This document shows positions 24,063 through 34,279 of a stretch of DNA of 64,000 nucleotides, in pieces. How positions within the stretch are numbered: the stretch's first letter is position 1; every line of letters starts with the position of its first letter. This stretch comes from Pseudomonadota bacterium. GTDB lineage: Bacteria > Pseudomonadota > Gammaproteobacteria > Burkholderiales > Rhodocyclaceae. The notes under the pieces were generated by a model. It ran no database searches and was not told the DNA's origin. It saw only the letters and a list, made by a program, of their open reading frames with translations. The position numbers and the translations under genes were made by a program. The stretch lies in assembly GCA_018241695.1 (NCBI GenBank), contig JAFEDH010000008.1, positions 84,169 to 148,168 on the forward strand, written 5' to 3'.

Positions 24063-24809
24063 ATGCAACGTGATCAACTCGCGGCCTATCTGGATGATTT
24101 GTTGGAGACCGCCCGGTTCCGCGATTATTGCCCAAACGGCCTGCAGGTGGAAGGCCGGGCACAGGTGAGTCGTATCGTCTGCGGGGTTACCGCCAGCCAG
24201 GCATTGCTGGAAGCGGCCGTGGAGCGTGGCGCCGATGCGGTGCTGGTGCACCACGGCTGGTTCTGGCGCGGTGAGGACGGGCGGGTCACGGGTACCCGCA
24301 AGCGCCGGCTGGCCACCCTGCTGGGACGCGACATCAACCTGTTTGCCTATCACCTGCCTCTCGATGCTCATGCCGATCTGGGGAACAACGCCCAGTGGGC
24401 GCAACGTCTGGGCTGGGTGACGCAAGGCCGTTTCGCCGAGCAGGATATCGGCTTCATCGGCCATCCGGCCCGACCGGCCCCGGCGGATGGAATTGCCGCC
24501 GATCTGGCCCGCGTTCTGGGCCGGACGCCGCTCCTGGTCGGAGACGGGACGCGACAGGTTAACCGCATCGCCTGGTGCAGTGGCGGCGCCCAGGGATATT
24601 TCGAGGCGGCGCTGCTGGCGGGCGCCGATCTTTTTGTCAGTGGCGAAATTTCCGAACAGACCTATCATCTGGCCCGCGAGTCGGGCGTACCCTATATCGC
24701 GGCGGGCCATCATGCGACCGAGCGCTATGGCGTTCAGGCGGTCGCGGCCCACCTCGGGGAGCGTTTCGGCATCGGGCACGAATATGTGGATCTCGACAAT
24801 CCCGTTTGA
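24063..24809 (+). CDS. Nif3-like dinuclear metal center protein
   Basis: A 248-residue Nif3/YbgI family protein. It begins with the RDYCPNGLQVEG block, then ADAVLVHHGWFW (metal histidines), YHLPLDAHADLGNN, ADLFVSGEISEQTYH and AGHHATERYGV near the C-terminus. Members form toroidal hexamers with a two-metal site; a GTP cyclohydrolase activity has been proposed for some. Divergent from the degS-like gene, 20 bp apart. Confidence 0.92.
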   Translation: MQRDQLAAYLDDLLETARFRDYCPNGLQVEGRAQVSRIVCGVTASQALLEAAVERGADAVLVHHGWFWRGEDGRVTGTRKRRLATLLGRDINLFAYHLPLDAHADLGNNAQWAQRLGWVTQGRFAEQDIGFIGHPARPAPADGIAADLARVLGRTPLLVGDGTRQVNRIAWCSGGAQGYFEAALLAGADLFVSGEISEQTYHLARESGVPYIAAGHHATERYGVQAVAAHLGERFGIGHEYVDLDNPV

Positions 24810-24857
24810 ACGCGTGAGCGATCATTTCTGATTACAACCATTCGAAGGAGACGTGTG

Positions 24858-25304
24858 ATGCTGAGCTTGCAGGAGATATCGGACCGCATGGAAATCGAGC
24901 AGCTGGTGGTGGATTATGCCGACGCCATCGACAGCCGGCGTTTCGATATCCTGGATCAGGTGTTCACGCCGGATGCCTATATCGATTACCGGGCTATGGG
25001 CGGCGTGGATGGCCGCTACGAAGAGATCAAGCCCTGGCTGAAGCAGGCGCTGGCGAAGTTTCCCGCCTACCAGCACATGGTGGCCAATCAGCGTATCCGG
25101 CTCGATGGCGACACGGCTACTGGCCGGGTCATGTGCTTCAATCCGATGGAAACGGTCGGGCCGGACGGCAGCCGGCAGGTGATGTTCCTCGGGCTGTGGT
25201 ATTGCGACCGGTTCGTGCGCACGCCACAGGGCTGGCGCATGTGCGAGCGGGTGGAGGAACGTGGCTGGGGACACAACGTGCCAGGCTGGGTCAATGCCGG
25301 CTGA
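24858..25304 (+). CDS. SnoaL-like / NTF2-fold protein
   Basis: A 148-residue protein with the polyketide-cyclase/dehydratase NTF2 layout. It opens EISDRMEIEQLVVDYADAIDSRRFDILDQVFTPDAYIDY, has a KFPAYQHMVANQRIRLDGD segment and ends with WYCDRFVRTPQGWRMCERV. Such domains include steroid isomerase-like and scytalone dehydratase-like enzymes; substrate unknown. ATG 24858 lies 7 nt after a GGAG box and is preferred to the adjacent GTG at 24855. Confidence 0.8.
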   Translation: MLSLQEISDRMEIEQLVVDYADAIDSRRFDILDQVFTPDAYIDYRAMGGVDGRYEEIKPWLKQALAKFPAYQHMVANQRIRLDGDTATGRVMCFNPMETVGPDGSRQVMFLGLWYCDRFVRTPQGWRMCERVEERGWGHNVPGWVNAG

Positions 25305-25359
25305 CCGGGGCCGACCCGGCGGCTAACCAATCTGTGCAACTATTAACGAAGCCCCCTGC

Positions 25360-25896
25360 TTATCTGTTTTTGAGGCGCTGGCGGAACGCCTGACGCAGCT
25401 TGATCACCTTGGGGGCGACGACCGCCTGGCAATACCCCTGGTGGGGGTTCTTCGTGAAGTAGTCCTGGTGGTAATCCTCCGCCGGCCAGAATTTCTCCAG
25501 TGGCGTGATTTCGGTCACCACCGGGGCATCCCACACGCCCTGTCTTTCCAGGTCGGCAATCAACTGGCGGGCGACCGATTCCTGTCCAGGGTCGTGGGTG
25601 TATATGACCGAGCGGTACTGGGTGCCGACATCGTTGCCCTGGCGATCGGGCGTGGTCGGATCATGAACCGCGAAAAAGGCGGTCAGCAGCGTCCGATAGT
25701 CGATGCACTGCGGATCGAAATCGAACCGGACCACTTCGGCATGGCCACTTTGACCCGTGCAGACGGTATGGTAATCGGGATGTTCGAGCGGACCGCCGCT
25801 GTAGCCCGAGACTGCGGAGAGGACGCCATCGAGTTGTATGAGGGCGGCCTCGATGCACCAGAAGCAGCCACCACCCAGGGTTGCGTGTTCGATCAT
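25360..25896 (-). CDS. msrA: Peptide methionine sulfoxide reductase MsrA
   Basis: Repairs methionine-S-sulfoxide in proteins. 178 residues with the catalytic Cys in GGGCFWCIEA near the N-terminus, GYSGG, YHTVCTGQSGHAEVV and the DYHQDYF block. A further Cys in GYCQA near the C-terminus could act in recycling. ATG 25896 begins MIEHATLGGG; the longer upstream frame has no homology. Confidence 0.95.
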   Translation of the reverse strand: MIEHATLGGGCFWCIEAALIQLDGVLSAVSGYSGGPLEHPDYHTVCTGQSGHAEVVRFDFDPQCIDYRTLLTAFFAVHDPTTPDRQGNDVGTQYRSVIYTHDPGQESVARQLIADLERQGVWDAPVVTEITPLEKFWPAEDYHQDYFTKNPHQGYCQAVVAPKVIKLRQAFRQRLKNR

Positions 25897-26011
25897 GGAC
25901 TGTATTCCCTTGCCGGATGCCGATATTATGCGCTTTCCGTGGTGCCACCCACGGCTTCGCCACCGGTAGCCAAACCGAGTTGGGATCCGTCTGTTCCCTG
26001 GGGAGGGCTGG

Positions 26012-27688
26012 ATGTCCAGTGATCTTTTCGAGCAGCATCTGAACCTGTTCCGGCGCGCCATGGCGGCCGTGGAACACCGGATGTTCTGGAGCCCGTTCAG
26101 CGAAATCCCGGACATGATGAACGAGAGTGCGGTCGCGGCGGGACGCGAGGCTTTCGAGGCATACCGGGATGCTTCCTTCTACCTCGATCAACCGGGCATG
26201 ACCGGGCGGGCGGGCGGAGAAATCTCTCCTTACGGGCCGGTGCTGAATACCGTATATCCGGTCTGCAATCCCGACCGTCTGATCCAGGCGGCACGCAACG
26301 CCATACCGGCCTGGACCAAGGCGGGGCCGGAAGCACGGGTCGGCGTTTGTCTCGAGATTCTGTCGCGGCTGGACAAGCACGGAATGGAACTGGCCCATGC
26401 CCTGATGCATACCACGGGGCAGTCCCTGTCATTTTCCCGCCAGTTCTCCGTTGCCCAGGCCCTCGATCGCGGTCTGGAGGCGGTCACCTGTGCCTATCGG
26501 GCAATGAAGCTGGTGCCCAGTTCCAGCCTTTGGGAAAAGCCGCAGAGCAGGGGCCGTCCGCCGCTGCGGATGGCAAAACAATTCACCGCGGTGCCGCGTG
26601 GTGTGGCCCTGGTGGTGACCTGCGCGACTCTGCCGACCTGGCACGCCTATCCGGCCATCATGGCCAGCCTGGCCACCGGCAATCCGGTCCTGGTCAAACC
26701 TCACCCCGGAGCAGTGCTGCCGATAGCCATTACCGTGGCCGCCGCCCGCATGGTACTCAGGGAGGCCGGCTTCGATCCAAATCTGGTGAGCCTCCTGGTG
26801 GACGACGAGACTGGCTCAGTCGCACAGCGGACCGCCCTGAAGCCCGAAATCCGCATCATCGACTACGCCGGTCACAACCGTTTTGGTGCCTGGCTGGAAA
26901 CCAGTGCCAGTCAGGCGGCGGTGTTTGTACAAAAGCGCGCAATCAACGCCGTGGTGATCGATGCGACCGATGATTACCACGGCATGTTGCGCAATCTGGC
27001 CCTGAGTATCTGCCTGTACTCCGGGCAGATGACCACTTCCCCGCGCCTGGTGTGCGTCTCGCGGGAGGGGGTGCGGGTCGCCGATGCGCTGATTCCCGTC
27101 GACCAGTTCTGCCGTGATCTTTCCCAGATGGTGAGCCGGCTGGTCGAGGTTCCTTCTGCTGCCGCCGAATTGCTCGGTGCGATTGCTTCCACGGAATCGC
27201 TGGCACACATCGATGCCCTGGTCGACCAGTGTGATCCGCAGACCGTGTTGCGTACCGGTACGGCCCTGGATCTGCCGCAATGGGCGCTGGCCCGTACCCG
27301 TACCCCGACTCTCCTGCGCATGGAGGCGTCGGCGCTTGATGCTGCGGAAGATGCGTTGTTCGGCCCCATCGCCCTGATTGTGGAAACCGGGGCGGCAAGC
27401 GAGAGTCTTGCGCTGGTCGAACGTGTGGCCATGGAAAAGGGGAGCCTGGGTTTGCTGCTCCACTCCACCCATTCGCCGCTCCAGGCACTGGCGGAGGAAA
27501 TGGCGCTGCGCACGGGGCTGGCCCTGTCCATCAATCTGGATGCGAATGTCCTCATGAACCAGACCGCGGGGTTTTCCGATTTTCTTGGCACCGGGATCAA
27601 TCCGGCGGCGAATTGCAGCTTCATCGATCCGGCCTACGTTGCACACCGTTTCTGCTTCGTTCAGGTACAGCAGCCGGCGCCAGGCTGA
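26012..27688 (+). CDS. PaaN-like aldehyde dehydrogenase homologue, active-site residues lost
   Basis: A 558-residue protein similar to the PaaN branch of the ALDH superfamily in length, in RNAIPAWTKAGPEARVG, FTAVPRGVALVVTCATLPTWHAYP, LVKPHPGAVLPI and LGLLLHST. In PaaN-type enzymes, as I remember them, the nucleophile sits in SGQMC and the general base in a TEKAG-like motif. Here those positions read SGQMTTSP and VQKRAINAV, so neither Cys nor Glu is present. It may bind an acyl or aldehyde ligand or NAD(P) without dehydrogenase activity. No other phenylacetate genes are nearby. Confidence 0.75.
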   Translation: MSSDLFEQHLNLFRRAMAAVEHRMFWSPFSEIPDMMNESAVAAGREAFEAYRDASFYLDQPGMTGRAGGEISPYGPVLNTVYPVCNPDRLIQAARNAIPAWTKAGPEARVGVCLEILSRLDKHGMELAHALMHTTGQSLSFSRQFSVAQALDRGLEAVTCAYRAMKLVPSSSLWEKPQSRGRPPLRMAKQFTAVPRGVALVVTCATLPTWHAYPAIMASLATGNPVLVKPHPGAVLPIAITVAAARMVLREAGFDPNLVSLLVDDETGSVAQRTALKPEIRIIDYAGHNRFGAWLETSASQAAVFVQKRAINAVVIDATDDYHGMLRNLALSICLYSGQMTTSPRLVCVSREGVRVADALIPVDQFCRDLSQMVSRLVEVPSAAAELLGAIASTESLAHIDALVDQCDPQTVLRTGTALDLPQWALARTRTPTLLRMEASALDAAEDALFGPIALIVETGAASESLALVERVAMEKGSLGLLLHSTHSPLQALAEEMALRTGLALSINLDANVLMNQTAGFSDFLGTGINPAANCSFIDPAYVAHRFCFVQVQQPAPG

Positions 27689-27701
27689 CCCGGGCGGACT
27701 T

Positions 27702-27729
27702 TTTGACCACCTCCCCGGCGTGGTAACAT
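27702..27729 (+). promoter_or_regulatory. Candidate sigma-70 promoter of sucCD
   Basis: TTTGAC (27702-27707) and TAACAT (27724-27729) are separated by 16 bp in the 167-bp non-coding stretch before sucC. The remaining ~125 bp leader contains no structure I could identify. A GGAAGA sequence precedes the sucC ATG. Confidence 0.4.
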
Positions 27730-27855
27730 AGCGCGCTCATTCGCACGGTCGCGGCAGAGGTCTCCTTGCAAGCAAGGCCCGGCTGCGCCGTCGGGCGCTC
27801 CCTGGGCGGGTTCCCCGGCCGTATTCAAAACGCACTTCGACAGCAAGGAAGACGC

Positions 27856-29016
<1,161 letters not shown>

Positions 29017-29027
29017 GGGGAAGCAGA

Positions 29028-29921
29028 ATGTCCATCTACATCAACAAAAACACCAAGGTCATCACCCAGGGCATTACGGGCAAGACCGGCCAGTTCCACA
29101 CCGAGAAGTGCCAGGAATACGCCAACGGCAAGAACTGCTTCGTTGCCGGAGTGAACCCCAAGAAGGCCGGCGAGAAGATTTTCGACATCCCCATCTTCGG
29201 TTCCGTCAAGGAAGCTGCAGGGCAAACCGGTGCCACCGTTTCCGTGATCTACGTGCCTCCCGCCGGCGCCGCCGCCGCCATCTGGGAAGCCGTTGAGGCC
29301 GATCTGGACCTGGCGATCTGCATCACCGAAGGCATCCCCGTGCGTGACATGCTGGAAGTGCGCAACAAGATGAAGGCCAAGGAAGCCGCCGGCGGCAAGA
29401 AGACCCTGCTGCTGGGTCCCAACTGTCCCGGCCTGATCACCCCCGACGAGATCAAGATCGGCATCATGCCCGGTCATATCCATCGTAAGGGCCGTATCGG
29501 CGTGGTTTCCCGCTCCGGCACCCTGACCTACGAAGCCGTGGCCCAGTTGACCGAAATCGGTCTTGGCCAGTCTTCCGCAGTCGGTATCGGTGGTGACCCC
29601 ATCAACGGCCTCAAGCACATCGACGTGATGAAGGCCTTCAACGACGATCCCGATACCGATGCGGTGATCATGATCGGCGAGATCGGCGGTCCCGACGAGG
29701 CCGAAGCCGCCCAGTGGTGTAAGGCCAACATGAAGAAGCCGATTGTCGGCTTCATCGCAGGGGTTACCGCTCCTCCGGGCAAGCGCATGGGCCACGCCGG
29801 TGCGCTGATTTCCGGTGGTGCCGATACGGCCGATGCCAAGCTGGCCATCATGGAGGAGTGCGGTTTCAAGGTGACCCGCAATCCTTCCGAAATGGGCAAG
29901 CTGCTCAAGGCCATGCTGTAA
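29028..29921 (+). CDS. sucD: Succinyl-CoA synthetase alpha subunit
   Basis: Carries the phosphohistidine: GHAGALISGG contains the active His (about residue 248). The N-terminal CoA-binding domain shows GITGKTGQFHTEKCQEYA, and RSGTLTYEAV and GDPINGLKHID follow. 297 residues, 11 bp after sucC, followed by a strong terminator. Confidence 0.98.
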   Translation: MSIYINKNTKVITQGITGKTGQFHTEKCQEYANGKNCFVAGVNPKKAGEKIFDIPIFGSVKEAAGQTGATVSVIYVPPAGAAAAIWEAVEADLDLAICITEGIPVRDMLEVRNKMKAKEAAGGKKTLLLGPNCPGLITPDEIKIGIMPGHIHRKGRIGVVSRSGTLTYEAVAQLTEIGLGQSSAVGIGGDPINGLKHIDVMKAFNDDPDTDAVIMIGEIGGPDEAEAAQWCKANMKKPIVGFIAGVTAPPGKRMGHAGALISGGADTADAKLAIMEECGFKVTRNPSEMGKLLKAML

Positions 29922-29940
29922 GCTTCGCCAACGCCACACA

Positions 29941-29972
29941 AGCCGTGCCGGCGCGAGCCGCACGGCTTTTTT
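29941..29972 (+). terminator. Rho-independent terminator after sucD
   Basis: Perfect 8-bp stem AGCCGTGC/GCACGGCT with an 11-nt loop, followed by a run of six T. It lies 19 bp after the sucD stop and before the TerC gene. Confidence 0.88.
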
Positions 29973-29985
29973 ATTTCTTCATTCC

Positions 29986-30690
29986 ATGGAACACATATTT
30001 TCAGGGTTTTCCGGCCCCTGGGTCGCCATCCTGCAAATCATCGCGATCGACCTGGTTCTCTCCGGCGACAATGCGGTGGTGATCGCCCTGGCGTGCCGTA
30101 ACCTGCCTGCCGCACAACGGCGCCAGGGTGTTTTCTGGGGAGTGGTCGGCGCTGTGGGTTTGCGTGTTGTCCTGACCGCCTTTGCCGCAACCCTGCTCGG
30201 ATACCCCTATCTGAAACTGGCAGGCGGGGTGGTGCTGCTCTGGATCGGAGTCAAGCTCATGCTGCCCGAGCAGGGGAACGGGGATGACGTAGCTGCTCCG
30301 GACAGGCTCTGGGCCGCGGTCCGGACCGTGATCACAGCCGATCTGGTAATGAGCATCGATAATGTCATCGCCGTGGCGGCGGCGGCACGGGATTCCTTGA
30401 TCCTGATGGTGTTCGGCCTGGCGGTGAGCATTCCCCTGATTGTCTGGTCGGCCCAATGGGTGATGTGGGCCATGGAACGCTGGCCGTTTGTGGTGGCTGC
30501 GGGGGCCGGCCTGCTCGGCTATGTTGGCGGGGAAATGGCAGTGGCCGACCCGCTGGTGGTTGCCTGGCTGAATGGTATTCCACCTCCTGCATACCTTGGG
30601 GGATTGGCCGGAGCTGTCCTCGTGGTCGGAATTGGCTGGTTCCTTGGGCGCCGGACGAGTCAAGGGAGCCGGGAATTGCCCCGGCCCTAG
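29986..30690 (+). CDS. TerC family (YjbE-type) integral membrane protein
   Basis: A 234-residue polytopic protein with about seven membrane helices and the two acidic TerC signatures IDLVLSGDNAVVIALA (residues ~20-35) and ADLVMSIDNVIAVAA (~117-131). TerC proteins are linked to metal (Mn, tellurite) homeostasis, and some act as metal exporters that load secreted enzymes. ATG 29986 is the first Met after the sucCD terminator. Confidence 0.88.
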   Translation: MEHIFSGFSGPWVAILQIIAIDLVLSGDNAVVIALACRNLPAAQRRQGVFWGVVGAVGLRVVLTAFAATLLGYPYLKLAGGVVLLWIGVKLMLPEQGNGDDVAAPDRLWAAVRTVITADLVMSIDNVIAVAAAARDSLILMVFGLAVSIPLIVWSAQWVMWAMERWPFVVAAGAGLLGYVGGEMAVADPLVVAWLNGIPPPAYLGGLAGAVLVVGIGWFLGRRTSQGSRELPRP

Positions 30691-30735
30691 TGTGCATCTG
30701 CCGTTCATGCCATGACGAAGGACTGCCGAAATGAT

Positions 30736-30764
30736 TTGACTCTATTGAGGGTTGACTGTAAGAA
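30736..30764 (+). promoter_or_regulatory. Tentative promoter of the kinase/cyclase operon
   Basis: TTGACT and TAAGAA are spaced 17 bp in the 143-bp non-coding stretch before the CHASE2 kinase gene. The -10 match is poor; a second TTGACT lies 16 bp further on. This is the only upstream control region seen for the following eight genes. Confidence 0.3.
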
Positions 30765-30833
30765 TTGCCACTATCGCCCTGTTTCCCCAAGAGCTTATGA
30801 CAAAACAGGGCACCACTAGGGGGTGGTGGGTCC

Positions 30834-33413
30834 ATGAAAACCAATAAATCGGGCTTTTGGAAAGCAGACTGGTTCCTTGGTCTGGCCGTCAGCATCGTCG
30901 TCCTGTTTCTCGGTAATGGCGATTTGCTGCAAAGCCTGGAGCGCAAGGCCTACGACCAGGGCGTGCAGATGACATCGCGTACCCCTTCGGACAAGGTGGC
31001 GGTCATCGCCATCGACAAGCAGAGCATCGACAATATCGGCCGCTGGCCCTGGTCCCGTGATGTGATGGCCGACATGGTGGAGCAGCTTTCCGCAGCCCAG
31101 GCCAAGGTTATTGCGACCACCGTTTTCTATTCCGAACCACAGATCGATCCGGGCATGGCTTTCATCAATCGCATGATGGATGCTTGCGGGATGATACCGG
31201 CTTCCACCGTGCCGGGCCCTGATAGTGCAGCACCCCCTCCCGTATCCGTACCTGCTCCCGCACCACCCTCCGCTGGCAACTGTGCAACCCTGGCTCCGAT
31301 CCTGCAGGATGCGGAGCAGAAGCTGAACACGGATCGCCGTCTGGCGCAGTCCTTCGCCAAGGCTGGCAATGTGGTTCTGCCTATCCTGTTTCGTCTGGGT
31401 GACCCGGTAGGACGGCCGGACAAGGAACTTCCCGACTTTATCCGGCGCGATGCGGTCAAGTTTTCTGGAGGAGACTCGGGCCTGATTCCCACCGTGGATC
31501 TGGATGCCGGCGTGATCGAGCCTCTGGGCAAGGCCACTGCCGCCATCGGCCATCTCAACGTCACTCCGGACGTGGATGGGGGCATTCGTGCGGAAGCCCT
31601 GGTCCTGGGGCATTTCGGTGAAGCCTATCCATCGCTTTCCCTGATGGCGGCAGCCCGTAGCCTTAACCTGGGGCCGGGGGATATCCAGGTATTGCCGGGG
31701 GACTCGGTGAAATTGGGACGCCTGAAGATTGGCACGGATCCGGACGGACGCATGGCCACGTTCTTTTACAAGGACAAGGATGGCCACCCTGCCTTCGCCG
31801 TGGATTCGTTCTTCGATGTCAAAACCGGAAAGATCCCTTACAGCAAGTACCGCGACAAGATCGTTCTCATTGGCCCCACAGCGGCCGGTGTGGGCAGTGT
31901 CTTCGTCACTCCGATCTCGCCGGCCATGCCGGCGGTGCTGATGCAGGCACACGCCATTTCCAGCATTCTTTCGGAGCATTTTTTCGTGGCGCCGACCTGG
32001 GGCTTCTGGGTTGAAAAACTGGTCTTCCTGCTGGTGGCGGCTTATCTGATCGCGCTTTTGCCACGACTCAAGGCCGGTACCGGCGCGGTGGTGACAGGGG
32101 TGATCCTGATCGCCCTCGTGGGCGCCCACTTTGTGCTGATCACCACCCAGTTGCTCTGGCTGCAGCTGATGGTGCCGGCCACCCTGCTGCTGGTGGGACA
32201 TCTGCTGCTCACCACCAAGCGCTTCCTCGTCACCGAGCGGGGCAAGGAAAAATCCGATCAGGAGTCCGCGGAATCGAACCGGATGCTGGGGCTGGCGTTT
32301 CAGGGCCAGGGTCAGCTCGACATGGCCTTCGACAAGTTCCGTAAGTGCCCGCTCGACGATCAGCTGATGGAGAATCTTTACAACCTTGCCCTCGATTTCG
32401 AGCGCAAGCGGCAGTTCAACAAGGCCGAGGCCGTGTTCCGTTACATGGCGGATTACAACCCCAAGTTCCGCGATCTGGAAACCCGCCTCAATCGTGCCAA
32501 GCAACTGTCGGAAACCGTCATCCTCGGTGGCGGTGGCGGTGGCCGTACCAATGCCAGCATGCTGGATGCCGGTGGTAATGTCGAAAAACCCATGCTGGGC
32601 CGCTACCAGATAGAAAAGGAACTGGGCAAGGGCGCCATGGGGGTGGTGTACATGGGGCGCGACCCCAAGATCAACCGGGTGGTGGCGATCAAGACCATGG
32701 CCTTGTCCCAGGAGTTCGACGAGGATGAACTGGTCGAGGTCAAGGAACGTTTCTTCCGCGAAGCGGAAACTGCGGGCCGGCTCAATCATCCCAATATCGT
32801 CACCATGTATGACGCGGGCGAGGAGCACGATCTGGCCTATATAGCGATGGAGTTCCTCAAGGGCAAGGATCTGGTCCCCTTCACCAAGCCCGATCAGCTG
32901 CTACCCATCGACAAATCGGTGAGCATCGTCGCCCGGGTGGCGGATGCCCTGTCCTACGCCCATGAAAACAATGTGGTGCATCGGGACATCAAGCCGGCAA
33001 ACGTCATGTACGAGCCCGAGTCGGATCAGGTCAAGGTGACCGATTTCGGCATTGCCCGCATCACGGATTCCTCCAAGACCAAGACCGGCATGGTGCTGGG
33101 CACTCCCAGCTACATGTCGCCGGAGCAGCTGGCAGGCAAGAAGATCGACGGCCGCTCCGACCTTTTCTCCCTCGGCGTGGCGCTCTATCAGCTCCTTACA
33201 GGAAAACTGCCTTTCGTCGGGGAGTCGATGGCGCAGCTCATGTTCAAGATCACCAACGAGGCTCATCCCGATATCCGTACCGTCCGTTCCGATCTTCCCG
33301 AGGCGCTGGCTGTCGTGGTCGACCGGGCGCTCACAAAGGATGCGGACCAGCGTTACCAGACGGGTGCCGAAATGGCGCGTGATCTGCGCGCCAGCCTGGG
33401 TAATGGCGCCTAG
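30834..33413 (+). CDS. CHASE2-domain transmembrane serine/threonine protein kinase
   Basis: An 859-residue sensor kinase. An N-terminal membrane helix (about 13-30) precedes a periplasmic CHASE2 domain (~35-375, starting DKVAVIAIDKQSIDNIGRWPW) with a Pro/Ala-rich insert near 125-145. A cluster of membrane helices (~385-460) follows, then TPR-like repeats (~478-565). A Hanks-type kinase fills 588-855 with all key motifs: GKGAMGVVY, AIK, HRDIKPANV, DFGIAR, GTPSYMSPEQ, SDLFSLGVALY. CHASE2 senses unknown extracytoplasmic cues. PP2C and FHA genes follow directly, giving phosphatase and phosphothreonine reader. Confidence 0.92.
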   Translation: MKTNKSGFWKADWFLGLAVSIVVLFLGNGDLLQSLERKAYDQGVQMTSRTPSDKVAVIAIDKQSIDNIGRWPWSRDVMADMVEQLSAAQAKVIATTVFYSEPQIDPGMAFINRMMDACGMIPASTVPGPDSAAPPPVSVPAPAPPSAGNCATLAPILQDAEQKLNTDRRLAQSFAKAGNVVLPILFRLGDPVGRPDKELPDFIRRDAVKFSGGDSGLIPTVDLDAGVIEPLGKATAAIGHLNVTPDVDGGIRAEALVLGHFGEAYPSLSLMAAARSLNLGPGDIQVLPGDSVKLGRLKIGTDPDGRMATFFYKDKDGHPAFAVDSFFDVKTGKIPYSKYRDKIVLIGPTAAGVGSVFVTPISPAMPAVLMQAHAISSILSEHFFVAPTWGFWVEKLVFLLVAAYLIALLPRLKAGTGAVVTGVILIALVGAHFVLITTQLLWLQLMVPATLLLVGHLLLTTKRFLVTERGKEKSDQESAESNRMLGLAFQGQGQLDMAFDKFRKCPLDDQLMENLYNLALDFERKRQFNKAEAVFRYMADYNPKFRDLETRLNRAKQLSETVILGGGGGGRTNASMLDAGGNVEKPMLGRYQIEKELGKGAMGVVYMGRDPKINRVVAIKTMALSQEFDEDELVEVKERFFREAETAGRLNHPNIVTMYDAGEEHDLAYIAMEFLKGKDLVPFTKPDQLLPIDKSVSIVARVADALSYAHENNVVHRDIKPANVMYEPESDQVKVTDFGIARITDSSKTKTGMVLGTPSYMSPEQLAGKKIDGRSDLFSLGVALYQLLTGKLPFVGESMAQLMFKITNEAHPDIRTVRSDLPEALAVVVDRALTKDADQRYQTGAEMARDLRASLGNGA

Positions 33414-33431
33414 GCGGCGGAGCGGTCACCG

Positions 33432-34256
33432 ATGATCGATATGTCCGCCGCACTCGAAATCATCACCCGTTCCAGTCCGGGAATGGTGCGAACCAATAAC
33501 GAGGATTCGGTATTGGCCAATGCGCCTGCCGGTTTTGTGGTGCTGGCCGATGGCATGGGCGGATATAACGCCGGCGAAGTCGCCAGTGGAATGGCCACCG
33601 CCTTGCTGGGATGCGAACTGGAGCAGGCTTTCCAGCAGGCGCCGGCGTGGCGGCGCGAAGAAGGAAGGTCCCGCGCGTGTGCGGTGCTTGAACGGGAAGT
33701 CGCCAAGGCCAACGGCGCCATCTTCCAGGCTGCCCAGAGCCAGCCGCAGTATGCGGGCATGGGAACAACCCTGGTCGCCGCCGTATTCCACGATAACCGG
33801 CTGGCGGTGGCCCATCTCGGGGATTCGCGTCTGTACCGCAATCGCGGTACGGATTTCATCCAGGTCACCCGCGATCACTCCCTGTTGCAGGAGCAGATCG
33901 ATAGCGGACTGATTTCGGCAGAGGACGCCCGGCATGCCGAGCACCGGAATCTGGTGACCCGTGCCCTGGGTGTCGAGCCTGAAGCGGCCACTGAAATCCA
34001 TGAATACGAGGTGAAACAGGGTGACATCTACCTGCTGTGTTCCGATGGCCTGAATGACATGGTGGATGACGATGATATTGCCATGACGCTGCAGTTGCTC
34101 GCGGTGAATCTTGATCTGTGCGCGACCCAGCTGATCCAGATGGCCAATGACAATGGCGGGCGGGACAATGTATCGGTGATACTGGTGAAGATCAAACACG
34201 AATTTCCGGCCCGGGATGGCTGGATATCCAGGTTTTCGGCCTGGTTTGCAAAATGA
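33432..34256 (+). CDS. PP2C-family serine/threonine phosphatase
   Basis: A 274-residue cytosolic, metal-dependent phosphatase of the Stp1/PstP kind. Motifs in order: VRTNNEDSVLA, VVLADGMGGYNAGE, GMGTTLVAAVF, AHLGDSRLYR, TRDHSLLQEQI, LLCSDGLNDMV and GGRDNVSVILV. It probably reverses phosphorylation by the kinase 18 bp upstream. A second Met at 33441 is an alternative start. Confidence 0.93.
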   Translation: MIDMSAALEIITRSSPGMVRTNNEDSVLANAPAGFVVLADGMGGYNAGEVASGMATALLGCELEQAFQQAPAWRREEGRSRACAVLEREVAKANGAIFQAAQSQPQYAGMGTTLVAAVFHDNRLAVAHLGDSRLYRNRGTDFIQVTRDHSLLQEQIDSGLISAEDARHAEHRNLVTRALGVEPEAATEIHEYEVKQGDIYLLCSDGLNDMVDDDDIAMTLQLLAVNLDLCATQLIQMANDNGGRDNVSVILVKIKHEFPARDGWISRFSAWFAK

Positions 34257-34279
34257 TGAAGCGCTGAAGGAACAGGAAA

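Noticed and set aside
30816..32828. A 670-codon antisense frame over the CHASE2 kinase gene
   Set aside because: The kinase on the + strand has full motif support; the antisense frame is His/Gly-rich with no recognisable domain.
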